Shown: positions 8,897 to 18,924 of the stretch, one piece after another
Position numbering within the stretch: the first letter of the stretch is position 1
Layout of the letters: every line of letters begins with the position of its first letter
Assembly (NCBI RefSeq): GCF_001465595.2
Contig: NZ_CP013481.2
Coordinates: 2,790,001-2,854,000 of the forward strand
DNA: 64,000 nt
Reading direction: 5' to 3'
Source of the DNA: Pandoraea apista
GTDB lineage: Bacteria > Pseudomonadota > Gammaproteobacteria > Burkholderiales > Burkholderiaceae
Translations under genes and position numbers: made by a program
Notes under the pieces: model-generated
Told to the model about the DNA's origin: nothing
Database searches by the model: none
What the model saw: the letters and a program-made list of their open reading frames with translations, nothing else

Positions 8897-11800
8897 GGCG
8901 TATCTCCGCCCGGTGGCTTATCGGTGCTGTTCTCCGGTGCCGGAGGCGTCGAAGCAGGCGGCAGGCGCCGCGCCCGGCGGGCGGCGCGGCGTTCGCGCAC
9001 GCGTGCGGCAAGCCGGTCGAAGTACAGATAGATCACCGGGGTGGTGAAGAGTGTGAGCAACTGGCTGAGCGTGAGACCGCCGATGATGGCCAGCCCCAGC
9101 GGACGCCGCAGCTCGGAGCCTGTGCCCGAGCCAAGCAGCATGGGGAGTGCGCCCAGCATGGCCGCGAGCGTGGTCATCAGAATCGGCCGGAAGCGCAGCA
9201 GCGACGCCTCGAAGATGGCTTCGCGCGGCGGCTTTTGCTGCATGCGCTCGGCGTCGAGGGCAAAGTCCACCATCATGATGGCGTTCTTCTTGACGATCCC
9301 AATGAGCAGCACGATACCGATAATGCCGATGACGTCGAGGTCGCTGCCGGTCATCATCAATGCGAGCAATGCGCCAATGCCTGCCGATGGGAGCGTGGAG
9401 AGAATCGTCACTGGGTGGATGAAACTCTCATACAGCACGCCCAGCACGATATAGACCGCGACCAGCGCTGCGATCAGCAGATAGACCTCGCTCGAGAGCG
9501 AGTCTTCGAACGCCTGTGCGGCTCCCTGGAACGACGAGGCAATTGAGGCAGGCAGATGCACCGCATGTTCGGCATTGTGAATGTCCTTCACGGCGCTCGA
9601 GAGCGACGCGCCGGGCGCCAGATTGAACGACACCGTCACGGCCGGGAACTGCTGCAAATGACTGATGGCGAGGGGCGTGCGCACCACCTTGAGCGAGGCG
9701 ATGGCCGAGAGCGGTACCTGTCCGCTCTCGCTCGTCTGGCTGGGCAGGTAGATCGAACCCAACGACTGGATCGTACCCAGCGCTCCGGGCTTGGCCACGA
9801 GGATCACCCGGTACTGGTTCGACTGCTCGAAGATCGTGGAGACAATGCGCTGACCCAGCGCGTCGTATAGCGCGTTGTCGATGGTCGCCGGCGTGATGCC
9901 GTAGCGCGCCGCCAGTTGGCGATTGACCTCCACCTGAATCGACAGGCCGCTGGTGTCGAGATCGCTCGCGACGTCCGTGATCGAGGAAATCTGCTTCATC
10001 CGCGCGATCAGTGGTGGCACGTATTGCGCCAGCGTGGCCTGATCGGGCCCGCGCAACACGAACTTGTACTGGTTCGGGGAGACCGTAGTGTCCAGCGTCA
10101 GATCCTGTGCGGGCTGCACGTAGAGCTTGATGCCGGGCACCTTTTCGGTCGCCTGCTGAATGCGGCGGCCGATGTCGGCGGCGGTCTCCGAGCGGTCGTC
10201 GCGCGCCTTCAGGTTGATGAGGAAGCGGCCATTGTTGAGCGTGGTGTTGATGCCGTCGATGCCGACATACGACGTTACCGAGGTCACGTCAGGATCTTTC
10301 AGCACGATATCCGCCAGCGCCGCCTGCCGTTTGACCATCGCGTCGTACGACACGGAATTGTCCGCAACGGTGATCCCTTGCAGCACACCGACGTCTTGCA
10401 CAGGGAAGAGCCCCTTCGGGATCACGACATACAGCACGATGGTCAGCGCCACCGTCGCGAGCGCGACGAGCAGCGTCAGAAACTGGTGGTCGAGCACCCA
10501 GGTCAGTCCGCGCTCATAGGCGGCAAGCGTCTTGTCGAACAGCCGCTCGCTGATCCGCTCGAAGCGGCTGGGGTGCCGGTCGCCCTGCGCGCGGAGAATG
10601 CGGGCGCACATCATGGGCACCACCGTGAGCGAAACGATGGCCGAGATCACGATGGTGACCGCGAGGGTCACGGCAAACTCGCCGAACAGGCGTCCGATCA
10701 CGCCCCCCATGAACAGCAGGGGGATCAGCACGGCAATGAGCGAAATCGTGAGCGACATGATCGTGAAGCCAATCTGTCCGGCACCCGCCAGCGCTGCCTC
10801 CAGCGGCGCCATGCCCGCTTCGAGGTAGCGCACGACGTTCTCGATCATCACGATGGAGTCGTCCACCACGAAGCCGGTGGCGATGATGAGGGCCATGAGC
10901 GAGAGGTTGTCGATCGAGTAGCCCAACTCGTACATCACAGCCAGCGTGGCAATCAACGACACGGGTACCGAAATGCTCGGGATGATGGTCGCGGGCACGT
11001 TGCGCAGGAACACGAAAATCACCGCGACGACAAGCACCACGGCGAGCACGAGTTCGAAGGCGGCGTCGCTCACGGACGACCGGATCACGCCCGTGCTGTC
11101 GGACACCACGCTGACTTGCATGCCGGCGGGTAGCGTGGCTTCGAGCTGCGGCAGGGCGCGCTTGATCTGGTCGACGGTGGCGATCACGTTTGCGCCGGGC
11201 TGGCGCTGTATGTTCAGCACGATCGCCGGTGTCTTGCCCAGCCACGCGCCGCGCTCGATGTCCTGCGCCGCCTTGGAGACATGGGCCACATCGCGCAGAA
11301 ACACCGGACTGCCGTTCTGGTAGGCAATGACCGTGTCGAGATAGTCCTGGGGATCGGTGATCTGGTCGTTCGCGTCGAGGGTGTAGTCGAGTTCCGGCCC
11401 GTCGAAGTTGCCTTTCGGCTGGCTCACATTCACGTTGGCGAGCAGCGTGCGCAAGTCGTCGAGATTCAGTCCGTACGCCGCCAGCTTCTGCGGATCGGCC
11501 TCGACCCGCACCGCCGGAACATTCCCACCCGCGAGCGTGACCACGCCGACCCCGGCGACCTGCGAGATCTTCGCGGCAAGACGATTGTTGGCGGCGTCCT
11601 GCAACTGCGTGAGCGAGAGCGAATTCGACGTCACGGCCAGCGTCATGATCGGCTGGTCGGCCGGGTTGACCTTGGCGTAGGTCGGCGGCGCGGGCAGGCC
11701 GCTCGGCAGCAGACTGGTCGCGGCGTTGATCGCCTGCTGCACGTTTTGCTGTGCGACGTCGAGATTGAGCGCGAGATCGAATTGCAGCGTGATGACGGAC

Positions 11801-12063
11801 GATCCTTCTGCGCTGTACGAAATCATCTGCTGCAAGCCGGGAATCTGGCCGAGTTGCACTTCAAGCGGGGCCGTGACCGTGGTTGCCATCACCGAGGGGC
11901 TCGCCCCGGGGTAGAACGTCTGAACCTGAATGGTCGGATAGTCGACGCTCGGCAGCGACGAGACCGGCAGCACGCGCACGGCTACCAGGCCGATGAGCAC
12001 AAGGGCGATCATCAGCAGCCAGGTGGCGACCGGACGCAGGATGAAGATGCGGGAAAAGTTCAT
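8893..12063 (-). CDS. mdtB: RND multidrug efflux pump, MdtB-like subunit
   Basis: A 1056-residue HAE-1 family pump, starting MNFSRIFILRPVATWLLM at the ATG at 12063. An upstream in-frame extension to 12138 lacks family similarity and is not used. The helix-4 motif GFVVDDSIVMIENVVRYLE carries the acidic pair needed for proton transfer, and the protein has the duplicated six-helix plus loop architecture. Together with the MdtC-like subunit it should form the heteromeric pump that expels amphiphilic compounds (bile salts and novobiocin are classical MdtABC substrates; the substrate here is unknown). It begins 28 bases after the adaptor gene and overlaps the next pump gene by four bases. Confidence 0.93.
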   Translation of the reverse strand: MNFSRIFILRPVATWLLMIALVLIGLVAVRVLPVSSLPSVDYPTIQVQTFYPGASPSVMATTVTAPLEVQLGQIPGLQQMISYSAEGSSVITLQFDLALNLDVAQQNVQQAINAATSLLPSGLPAPPTYAKVNPADQPIMTLAVTSNSLSLTQLQDAANNRLAAKISQVAGVGVVTLAGGNVPAVRVEADPQKLAAYGLNLDDLRTLLANVNVSQPKGNFDGPELDYTLDANDQITDPQDYLDTVIAYQNGSPVFLRDVAHVSKAAQDIERGAWLGKTPAIVLNIQRQPGANVIATVDQIKRALPQLEATLPAGMQVSVVSDSTGVIRSSVSDAAFELVLAVVLVVAVIFVFLRNVPATIIPSISVPVSLIATLAVMYELGYSIDNLSLMALIIATGFVVDDSIVMIENVVRYLEAGMAPLEAALAGAGQIGFTIMSLTISLIAVLIPLLFMGGVIGRLFGEFAVTLAVTIVISAIVSLTVVPMMCARILRAQGDRHPSRFERISERLFDKTLAAYERGLTWVLDHQFLTLLVALATVALTIVLYVVIPKGLFPVQDVGVLQGITVADNSVSYDAMVKRQAALADIVLKDPDVTSVTSYVGIDGINTTLNNGRFLINLKARDDRSETAADIGRRIQQATEKVPGIKLYVQPAQDLTLDTTVSPNQYKFVLRGPDQATLAQYVPPLIARMKQISSITDVASDLDTSGLSIQVEVNRQLAARYGITPATIDNALYDALGQRIVSTIFEQSNQYRVILVAKPGALGTIQSLGSIYLPSQTSESGQVPLSAIASLKVVRTPLAISHLQQFPAVTVSFNLAPGASLSSAVKDIHNAEHAVHLPASIASSFQGAAQAFEDSLSSEVYLLIAALVAVYIVLGVLYESFIHPVTILSTLPSAGIGALLALMMTGSDLDVIGIIGIVLLIGIVKKNAIMMVDFALDAERMQQKPPREAIFEASLLRFRPILMTTLAAMLGALPMLLGSGTGSELRRPLGLAIIGGLTLSQLLTLFTTPVIYLYFDRLAARVRERRAARRARRLPPASTPPAPENSTDKPPGGDTP

Positions 12064-12091
12064 GGGCGGTGGCTGACCGTGGCAGCCCGGG

Positions 12092-13357
12092 TCACTGGGC
12101 TGAGGGGGCAGACCCGCCCGCCCCGCGATGCCCGCCATGCCGCGAGGCTGCCGGGGTGCCCTGCGGTTGGCCCGGGGCGGTGGCTGCGCTGGCAGATACC
12201 GGCAGCGCGATGTGTGCCCCGTCGCTCAGCCGGTCCATGCCGTCTGTCACGACCGTGTCGCCCGCGTTCAGCCCCGCAGTGATGACAGTGTGCTTGCCGT
12301 CGCTGGGCCCGATGGTGACCTTGCGCAGGGCAGCGGTCTTCTGCGGCGTTACGACATAGACGAACTCTCCGGGCGCCCCGCTTTGCACGGCGGGGGTTGG
12401 CACGAGCACCACATGCTGGAGCGTATCGACGAGCAGCTTCACGTTGACGAACTCCTGGGGGAACAGCACCTCGTCGTCGTTGGCGAAGCGTGCGCGTAAC
12501 GTCACCGTGCCCGTAGCGGTAGCCATCTGATTGCTGACGGCGTAAAGCGTGCCGGTGGCGAGTTGGTCTTTGTTGTCGCTCGAGTAGGCCGTGACAGTCA
12601 GCGGCGTGCCGGTACGGAACCGTTTCATCACGGCGGGCAAGGCGTTTTGCGCCACCGTGAATTCGACCGTGGTGGGTTTGATGCTGGTGATGACCGCAAT
12701 GCCGGTCGTGCTCGTGGCCGTTACGTAGTTGCCCGGGTCAACGAGCCGCAGCCCGACACGCCCCGACACCGGTGCGGTGATCCGGCAGTAGGTCAGGTCC
12801 AGTTCGAATTGCTTGATGTTGGCCTGATCGGCCTGCACGGCCGCTTCGTCCTGGGCGACGGTGAATTGCTGGTCGACGAAGGTTTGCTCGGCAATCGATT
12901 TCTGCTCGTGCAGTTGGGTATAGCGCGCAAGGTCGGCCCGGGCTTGCGCGAGTGCCGCGCGATCCTTGGCGAGTTGCGCCTGCGCCTGTTCCTTGCTGAT
13001 TTCGTATTGGCGCGGGTCGATCTGGGCGAGGAATTGACCTTGCTTGACGTCTTGCCCCTCCTGATAGCCGACCTGCGTGAGATAGCCGCTCAACTGGGGC
13101 AGTACGGTGACGGTGGCCTCGGGCGTTACGGTGCCTAGCGACGTAATCGTCACCGGCATGTCGCCGTAAGCCGCCTGCGCGACGGAAACGATTTGCGGTT
13201 GCGAGGTTCGCTGAGTGCTGCGGCGATGCATCAAATGCCATCCGATCCATGCCACGAGCACAAGCACCACGATACCGATCCACAGGGCAGTGCGGCGCCG
13301 CTTCGGCTGCGGCTGTCCCTGCGAGGGCGGTGTCGTGGTATCCGGCGTGTCTTCCAT
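12092..13357 (-). CDS. mdtA: RND efflux periplasmic adaptor, MdtA-like
   Basis: A 421-residue membrane-fusion protein. It has one N-terminal membrane anchor (RRRTALWIGIVVLVLVAWIGW), then a split biotinyl-lipoyl-like domain (PQLSGYLTQVGYQEGQDVKQGQFLAQIDPR), an alpha-hairpin rich in Ala/Gln and a beta-barrel with GRVGLRLVDPGNYV. The start at 13357 was chosen over an upstream in-frame codon at 13441 because GCAGGAGGCA lies directly before it and the encoded MEDTPDTTT fits family starts. It is the first gene of mdtABC plus channel, so the operon promoter should be in the gap to its right. No two-component regulator is adjacent. Confidence 0.92.
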   Translation of the reverse strand: MEDTPDTTTPPSQGQPQPKRRRTALWIGIVVLVLVAWIGWHLMHRRSTQRTSQPQIVSVAQAAYGDMPVTITSLGTVTPEATVTVLPQLSGYLTQVGYQEGQDVKQGQFLAQIDPRQYEISKEQAQAQLAKDRAALAQARADLARYTQLHEQKSIAEQTFVDQQFTVAQDEAAVQADQANIKQFELDLTYCRITAPVSGRVGLRLVDPGNYVTATSTTGIAVITSIKPTTVEFTVAQNALPAVMKRFRTGTPLTVTAYSSDNKDQLATGTLYAVSNQMATATGTVTLRARFANDDEVLFPQEFVNVKLLVDTLQHVVLVPTPAVQSGAPGEFVYVVTPQKTAALRKVTIGPSDGKHTVITAGLNAGDTVVTDGMDRLSDGAHIALPVSASAATAPGQPQGTPAASRHGGHRGAGGSAPSAQ

Positions 13358-13702
13358 AGTTGCCTCCTGCACGGCGCCATGCACCGCACATGCCCCGGCT
13401 AACGCACCGGGAATGCCTCCCGGAACGGCCCGGGATGCCACGATTAGCAGTCTAGCGACGAGGGTGCCGGTTTTGGCGCGCTGAACGGCGCGGGAAGTTA
13501 CGGCGTGTTACCTGTTTTCAGGCGCACAGACACCCTGCCGACGGGCGTAAAGACTTGTCGTGCCAAGGAAAATTGAGGGGAAAGGTGCCGGCAGGGTGGG
13601 ACCCGGCGGGGAGGGGGACGAGAACGGTCCCCCTGTTACATCGTGTTACCCGAGCGTGCGGTGCGCGCCGGACGGGGACGCCCGGCGAACGTTTCTGCAG
13701 GG
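13358..13702. other. Intergenic region upstream of the efflux operon, with one hairpin
   Basis: This 345-base region should carry the mdtABC promoter. It contains an 8-bp inverted repeat with arms AGGGGGAC (13612-13619) and GTCCCCCT (13627-13634) and a 7-base loop. It could end transcripts of the desaturase-like gene, but no T-run follows on the minus strand. No convincing gene is present. Confidence 0.45.
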
Positions 13703-14695
13703 TCAGACCGCCGGACGACGCGGCGCCAGACGACGGGCAATGCGCCCGAATGCGCGCACCTGCTGGGCCACGACACCCAGACCGTACCGGCGCGACCGGC
13801 CTTGCGGCGCGGGGAGCTGATCGCGAATGCCGGTTGGCTCCACGGCACGCTCCCACGACGCTGTGCGGAACAGCATGTCCCACCACGGGAACAGCACGCC
13901 GAAGTTGCAGCCATAGCGCGTGCCTTCGTGGCCGTAGCCGATAGCGTGATGGCGGCGATGGAAGATCGGGCTCACGATCAGGCGTTCGAGTACCGGGCCG
14001 AACGGCAAGCGGGCGTTGACGTGCTGTACGCTTTGCAGGAAGTTGCCCACCGCCACCAGCACAACGTACTGCGCCGGTTGCACGCCGATGAAAAGGGCGA
14101 TCGCAGCGAAGAACGCGGCCTGCACGATGTCGTCGAGGAAGTGGTTCCGGTCGTCCGACCACAGCGACATCTGTTGCTGGCTGTGATGCACTGCGTGCAG
14201 CTCCCACCACACGCCGAAGCGATGCTGCCAGCGGTGATACCAGTAGCCGGCGAAGTCGAGCACGATCAGGTACATCAGGAACGACACCAGCGGCTGATCG
14301 GTGACGCCCGGATACAGGCCGTCGAGATCGATACTCGGCAGGCCGTGAATCACCATCTGGCTCTGCAACTCGTTGAAGACCGGCTGCAACACCACGAAGA
14401 ACAGCAGATTCAGAATGCCGAGCTTGGCGATCCACGTGTAGATCACGTCGGCACGAACCTGCCGGCGATCCGGCCATTGTTCGACCGGGCGCAACGCCTC
14501 GAGCGGACGCAGCAGTGCATACGTCACGCCAATCTGCAAGACACCGATGAGCACCCAGTACAGGGCGTCATAGATATCGTCGTCGTAACCCATCATGTTG
14601 AAATGGAACAGCAACGGCTGTACCACATCCACATAGATGAGCGTTTGTACGGCGGAGATGCCGCTGTCGACGACGTTGAGGGCTTCCTGAATCAT
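13703..14695 (-). CDS. Sterol desaturase / fatty acid hydroxylase family membrane protein
   Basis: A 330-residue polytopic membrane protein. It carries the di-iron histidine clusters of the fatty-acid hydroxylase superfamily: HRWQH, then HAVHHS, and later HRRHH, in the usual order and spacing. Hydrophobic stretches flank them. Family members hydroxylate or desaturate sterols, carotenoids or membrane lipids using O2; the substrate cannot be read from sequence. It starts 12 bases after the stop of the beta-propeller gene, so the two are probably cotranscribed. The C-terminal 40 residues are basic and may be cytoplasmic. Confidence 0.82.
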   Translation of the reverse strand: MIQEALNVVDSGISAVQTLIYVDVVQPLLFHFNMMGYDDDIYDALYWVLIGVLQIGVTYALLRPLEALRPVEQWPDRRQVRADVIYTWIAKLGILNLLFFVVLQPVFNELQSQMVIHGLPSIDLDGLYPGVTDQPLVSFLMYLIVLDFAGYWYHRWQHRFGVWWELHAVHHSQQQMSLWSDDRNHFLDDIVQAAFFAAIALFIGVQPAQYVVLVAVGNFLQSVQHVNARLPFGPVLERLIVSPIFHRRHHAIGYGHEGTRYGCNFGVLFPWWDMLFRTASWERAVEPTGIRDQLPAPQGRSRRYGLGVVAQQVRAFGRIARRLAPRRPAV

Positions 14696-14707
14696 CTTTC
14701 GGCCTTG

Positions 14708-15739
14708 TCAGTCCGGATTAGGCGAGAGAACGGGGGCACGATCGGCAAAGAAGATACCGTGCGGCGAACGATTGACGGCAATGCGGTCGACCAGTTGACG
14801 TGTCGTCAGGTCGATCACGCCAACGTGGCGCGCAAACCGGAACGTTACCCAAAGATAGCGCTTGTCAGCCGACAATTCCATGTCATCCGGTCCCGGCATC
14901 AGGCCAGTGATATCGGCGACCTTGGTGAGCGACTCGTAATCCAGAATGCTGATCGTACTTGCAACCCGGTTGCTCACCGCAATATGACGGCCATCGGAGA
15001 GCGAACGGAAGTTGTGTGCGCCGCGACCTGTCTGGATACGTTTGACGACCTTCTGCGCCCGCCAGTCGACCACGGCGACGTCGTCTTCGCCGGTCATGCC
15101 GACGAGCAGGTACTTGTCGCCAGGCGTCATCCACAGACCTGCCGGGGTTTTACCGACCGGCATGCGCCATTTGACGGTTTGCGTGGCGAGATCGATGGCG
15201 GCCAGTTCGCCCGAATCCTGAAGTGTGACGAATACCGTCTTGCTGTCCGACGAGAACGTCATGTGGCTGGGCGTTTTGGCCAGCGGAATGCGCTTGGCGA
15301 CCGTGACGTTTTCACCGTCATAGTGATAGACGTCCACACGGTCCAGACGCAGTGCTGCCGTCACAAACCATTTGCGGTCGGGCGAGAAGCCGAGTTGGTA
15401 CGGATCGTCGATATCGGCGACCTGACGTTGCAGCTTGCCGGTGTTCGGATCGAGGAACATCAGGCTGTTCGACACCGAGTTCGCCACGATTAGCGAGCGC
15501 TTGTCGGGCGTAATCATGAGGTGATGTGGCTCTTTGCCCGTGGGCATTGTGCCAATGACCTTATGCGTTGCCTGATCGATGAGCGAAAGCTGAGCCGCGC
15601 CGGAGTCGAGCACGATGACCGTGCCCGCGTGGGCGAAGGAGAGCGGAAGGGCGCCGGCGACCAGGGCGGACAGCGTTGCAAGGGTGCGAACGCGGCCGGT
15701 CAGCCAGGAAAGCTGAGAAAGCTTGGAAGAAAACACCAT
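14708..15739 (-). CDS. Exported YncE-like beta-propeller protein
   Basis: A 343-residue protein with a cleavable signal ending in SFAHAG and six to seven repeats of about 42 residues of the type 'P-(x)n-V-anchor-DG-(x)-AVSNR-(x)-ISILD'. These are the blades of a YncE or cytochrome-d1-like seven-bladed propeller. Such proteins are usually periplasmic; some bind DNA or metals, and others form parts of quinoprotein systems. No CXXCH haem site is present. It is upstream of, and probably cotranscribed with, the desaturase-like enzyme. Function unknown; the pairing of a propeller with a di-iron membrane oxygenase is noted as a finding. Confidence 0.78.
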   Translation of the reverse strand: MVFSSKLSQLSWLTGRVRTLATLSALVAGALPLSFAHAGTVIVLDSGAAQLSLIDQATHKVIGTMPTGKEPHHLMITPDKRSLIVANSVSNSLMFLDPNTGKLQRQVADIDDPYQLGFSPDRKWFVTAALRLDRVDVYHYDGENVTVAKRIPLAKTPSHMTFSSDSKTVFVTLQDSGELAAIDLATQTVKWRMPVGKTPAGLWMTPGDKYLLVGMTGEDDVAVVDWRAQKVVKRIQTGRGAHNFRSLSDGRHIAVSNRVASTISILDYESLTKVADITGLMPGPDDMELSADKRYLWVTFRFARHVGVIDLTTRQLVDRIAVNRSPHGIFFADRAPVLSPNPD

Positions 15740-15929
15740 GAGTGCCTAGGGTGGGGCGAAAAACGGTGACGCAGGCCGGTAAGCCTCACATCGATTCCTT
15801 CGTTAAACGCGCCACGTCCGCTGTCCGTTGACACGAAAATGGGACAAATGGGGGCGGATAGCGACGCGTTGGTCATCGAGCCGATTTCACGGCTATCGCC
15901 TGCTTGCCACGCGGCCGTTAGCCGGTGTT

Positions 15930-16517
15930 TCAGGCCGGGGTATTGTCTCCGGCGGACTCATCGTCCTCACCGTCCTCACCGTCCCAACGTTCCAGCAGGG
16001 TCAGGGCATCGCGAGTCCAGTCGAGCCACCCCTGCTCATAGCGCACGCCCAGCAGCAAAATGTGACGTTGCAGCGCGGTTTCCCGTGTGGGCGTCCGGTC
16101 TTCCGGAAAATCGCGGGCCTCGATCGCGCGATAGGCCGCAAGCCTTTGGGCGTGAAGGGCCACCCGGCGACGAAGCTCGGGTTGCAGTCCGAGCGGGCCG
16201 ATGGCGGCGTCGGCGCGCAATCGGACCATGAGGTCGTCGCGCAGATCGGAGGGGGCCGTCGGCGTAGCCGCCCAGGCGAGCAGTTCGTCCCGGCCGGCGT
16301 CGAGCACGCGGTACACACGTTTGCGGGTTCGCCCGCCGTCGGGGGCAGCCATGGAGTCGATCCAGCCAGACGCCTCCATGCGCGCCAACTCGCGGTAAAT
16401 CTGTTGATGCGTGGCGTGCCAGAAGAAGCCGATCGACTTGTCGAAACGGCGGGCGAGGTCATACCCCGAGGAAGATTTCTCCAGCAACGAGGTCATCAGG
16501 GCGTGGGCGAGCGACAT
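15930..16517 (-). CDS. PadR family transcriptional repressor
   Basis: A 195-residue regulator with an N-terminal winged helix (ALMTSLLEKSSSGYDLARRF, then HATHQQIYRELARMEASGWI) and a C-terminal helical dimerisation half, the layout of PadR/Vir-type repressors. I chose ATG at 16517 (MSLAHALM), the usual family start; the longer in-frame start at 16604 would run across the operators. The gene is divergent from fadH. Two copies of the palindrome ACTATGCAAC-NN-GTTGCATAGT lie between them, matching the known PadR operator style (ATGCAAC/GTTGCAT), so self-repression and control of fadH are likely. The C-terminal tail is acidic (EDGEDDES). Confidence 0.88.
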   Translation of the reverse strand: MSLAHALMTSLLEKSSSGYDLARRFDKSIGFFWHATHQQIYRELARMEASGWIDSMAAPDGGRTRKRVYRVLDAGRDELLAWAATPTAPSDLRDDLMVRLRADAAIGPLGLQPELRRRVALHAQRLAAYRAIEARDFPEDRTPTRETALQRHILLLGVRYEQGWLDWTRDALTLLERWDGEDGEDDESAGDNTPA

Positions 16518-16544
16518 GACGGGCAGTGTAGGGACTCTAATTCC

Positions 16545-16566
16545 ACTATGCAACCCGTTGCATAGT
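16545..16566. promoter_or_regulatory. PadR-type operator 1 (perfect palindrome)
   Basis: Arms ACTATGCAAC (16545-16554) and GTTGCATAGT (16557-16566) are perfectly complementary around a 2-base centre. The site is 28 bases upstream of the padR start and probably covers its promoter. ATGCAAC/GTTGCAT half-sites are typical of PadR repressors; assignment to this PadR is inference. Confidence 0.8.
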
Positions 16567-16595
16567 TGGCGTTGCCCACATAGAATCGCCGGAAA

Positions 16596-16617
16596 ACTAT
16601 GCAACGAGTTGCATAAT
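16596..16617. promoter_or_regulatory. PadR-type operator 2 (near-perfect palindrome)
   Basis: Arms ACTATGCAAC (16596-16605) and GTTGCATAAT (16608-16617) match in nine of ten pairs and share the core of operator 1. Centre-to-centre distance is 51 bases, close to five helical turns, so two dimers could bind the same face. It lies 88 bases upstream of the fadH start. Confidence 0.78.
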
Positions 16618-16623
16618 CCATAG

Positions 16624-18726
<2,103 letters not shown>

Positions 18727-18924
18727 GCCGGTGAGCGTGAGGCAGGGGCCGGCGGGTGATTGGTGTGCGACAATGGCACCGCTTCGTCCCGGGTGCCTGC
18801 CCGTTCCGAAGCGAAGCGAAGCCAAAGCGTGTGTGCCTTGTGCCGGGCACAACGAGTCCGCGGCGCGCTGCGGCGTGCTGCCATCCCGGCGGCACCCGTT
18901 GCGGCCGTAGTGGGAGCCTGAACC

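Noticed and set aside
9916..11133. Long plus-strand frames opposite the MdtB-like pump gene
   Set aside because: Antisense to a gene with full-length family similarity; translations are His/Arg/Gln-rich with no motif.
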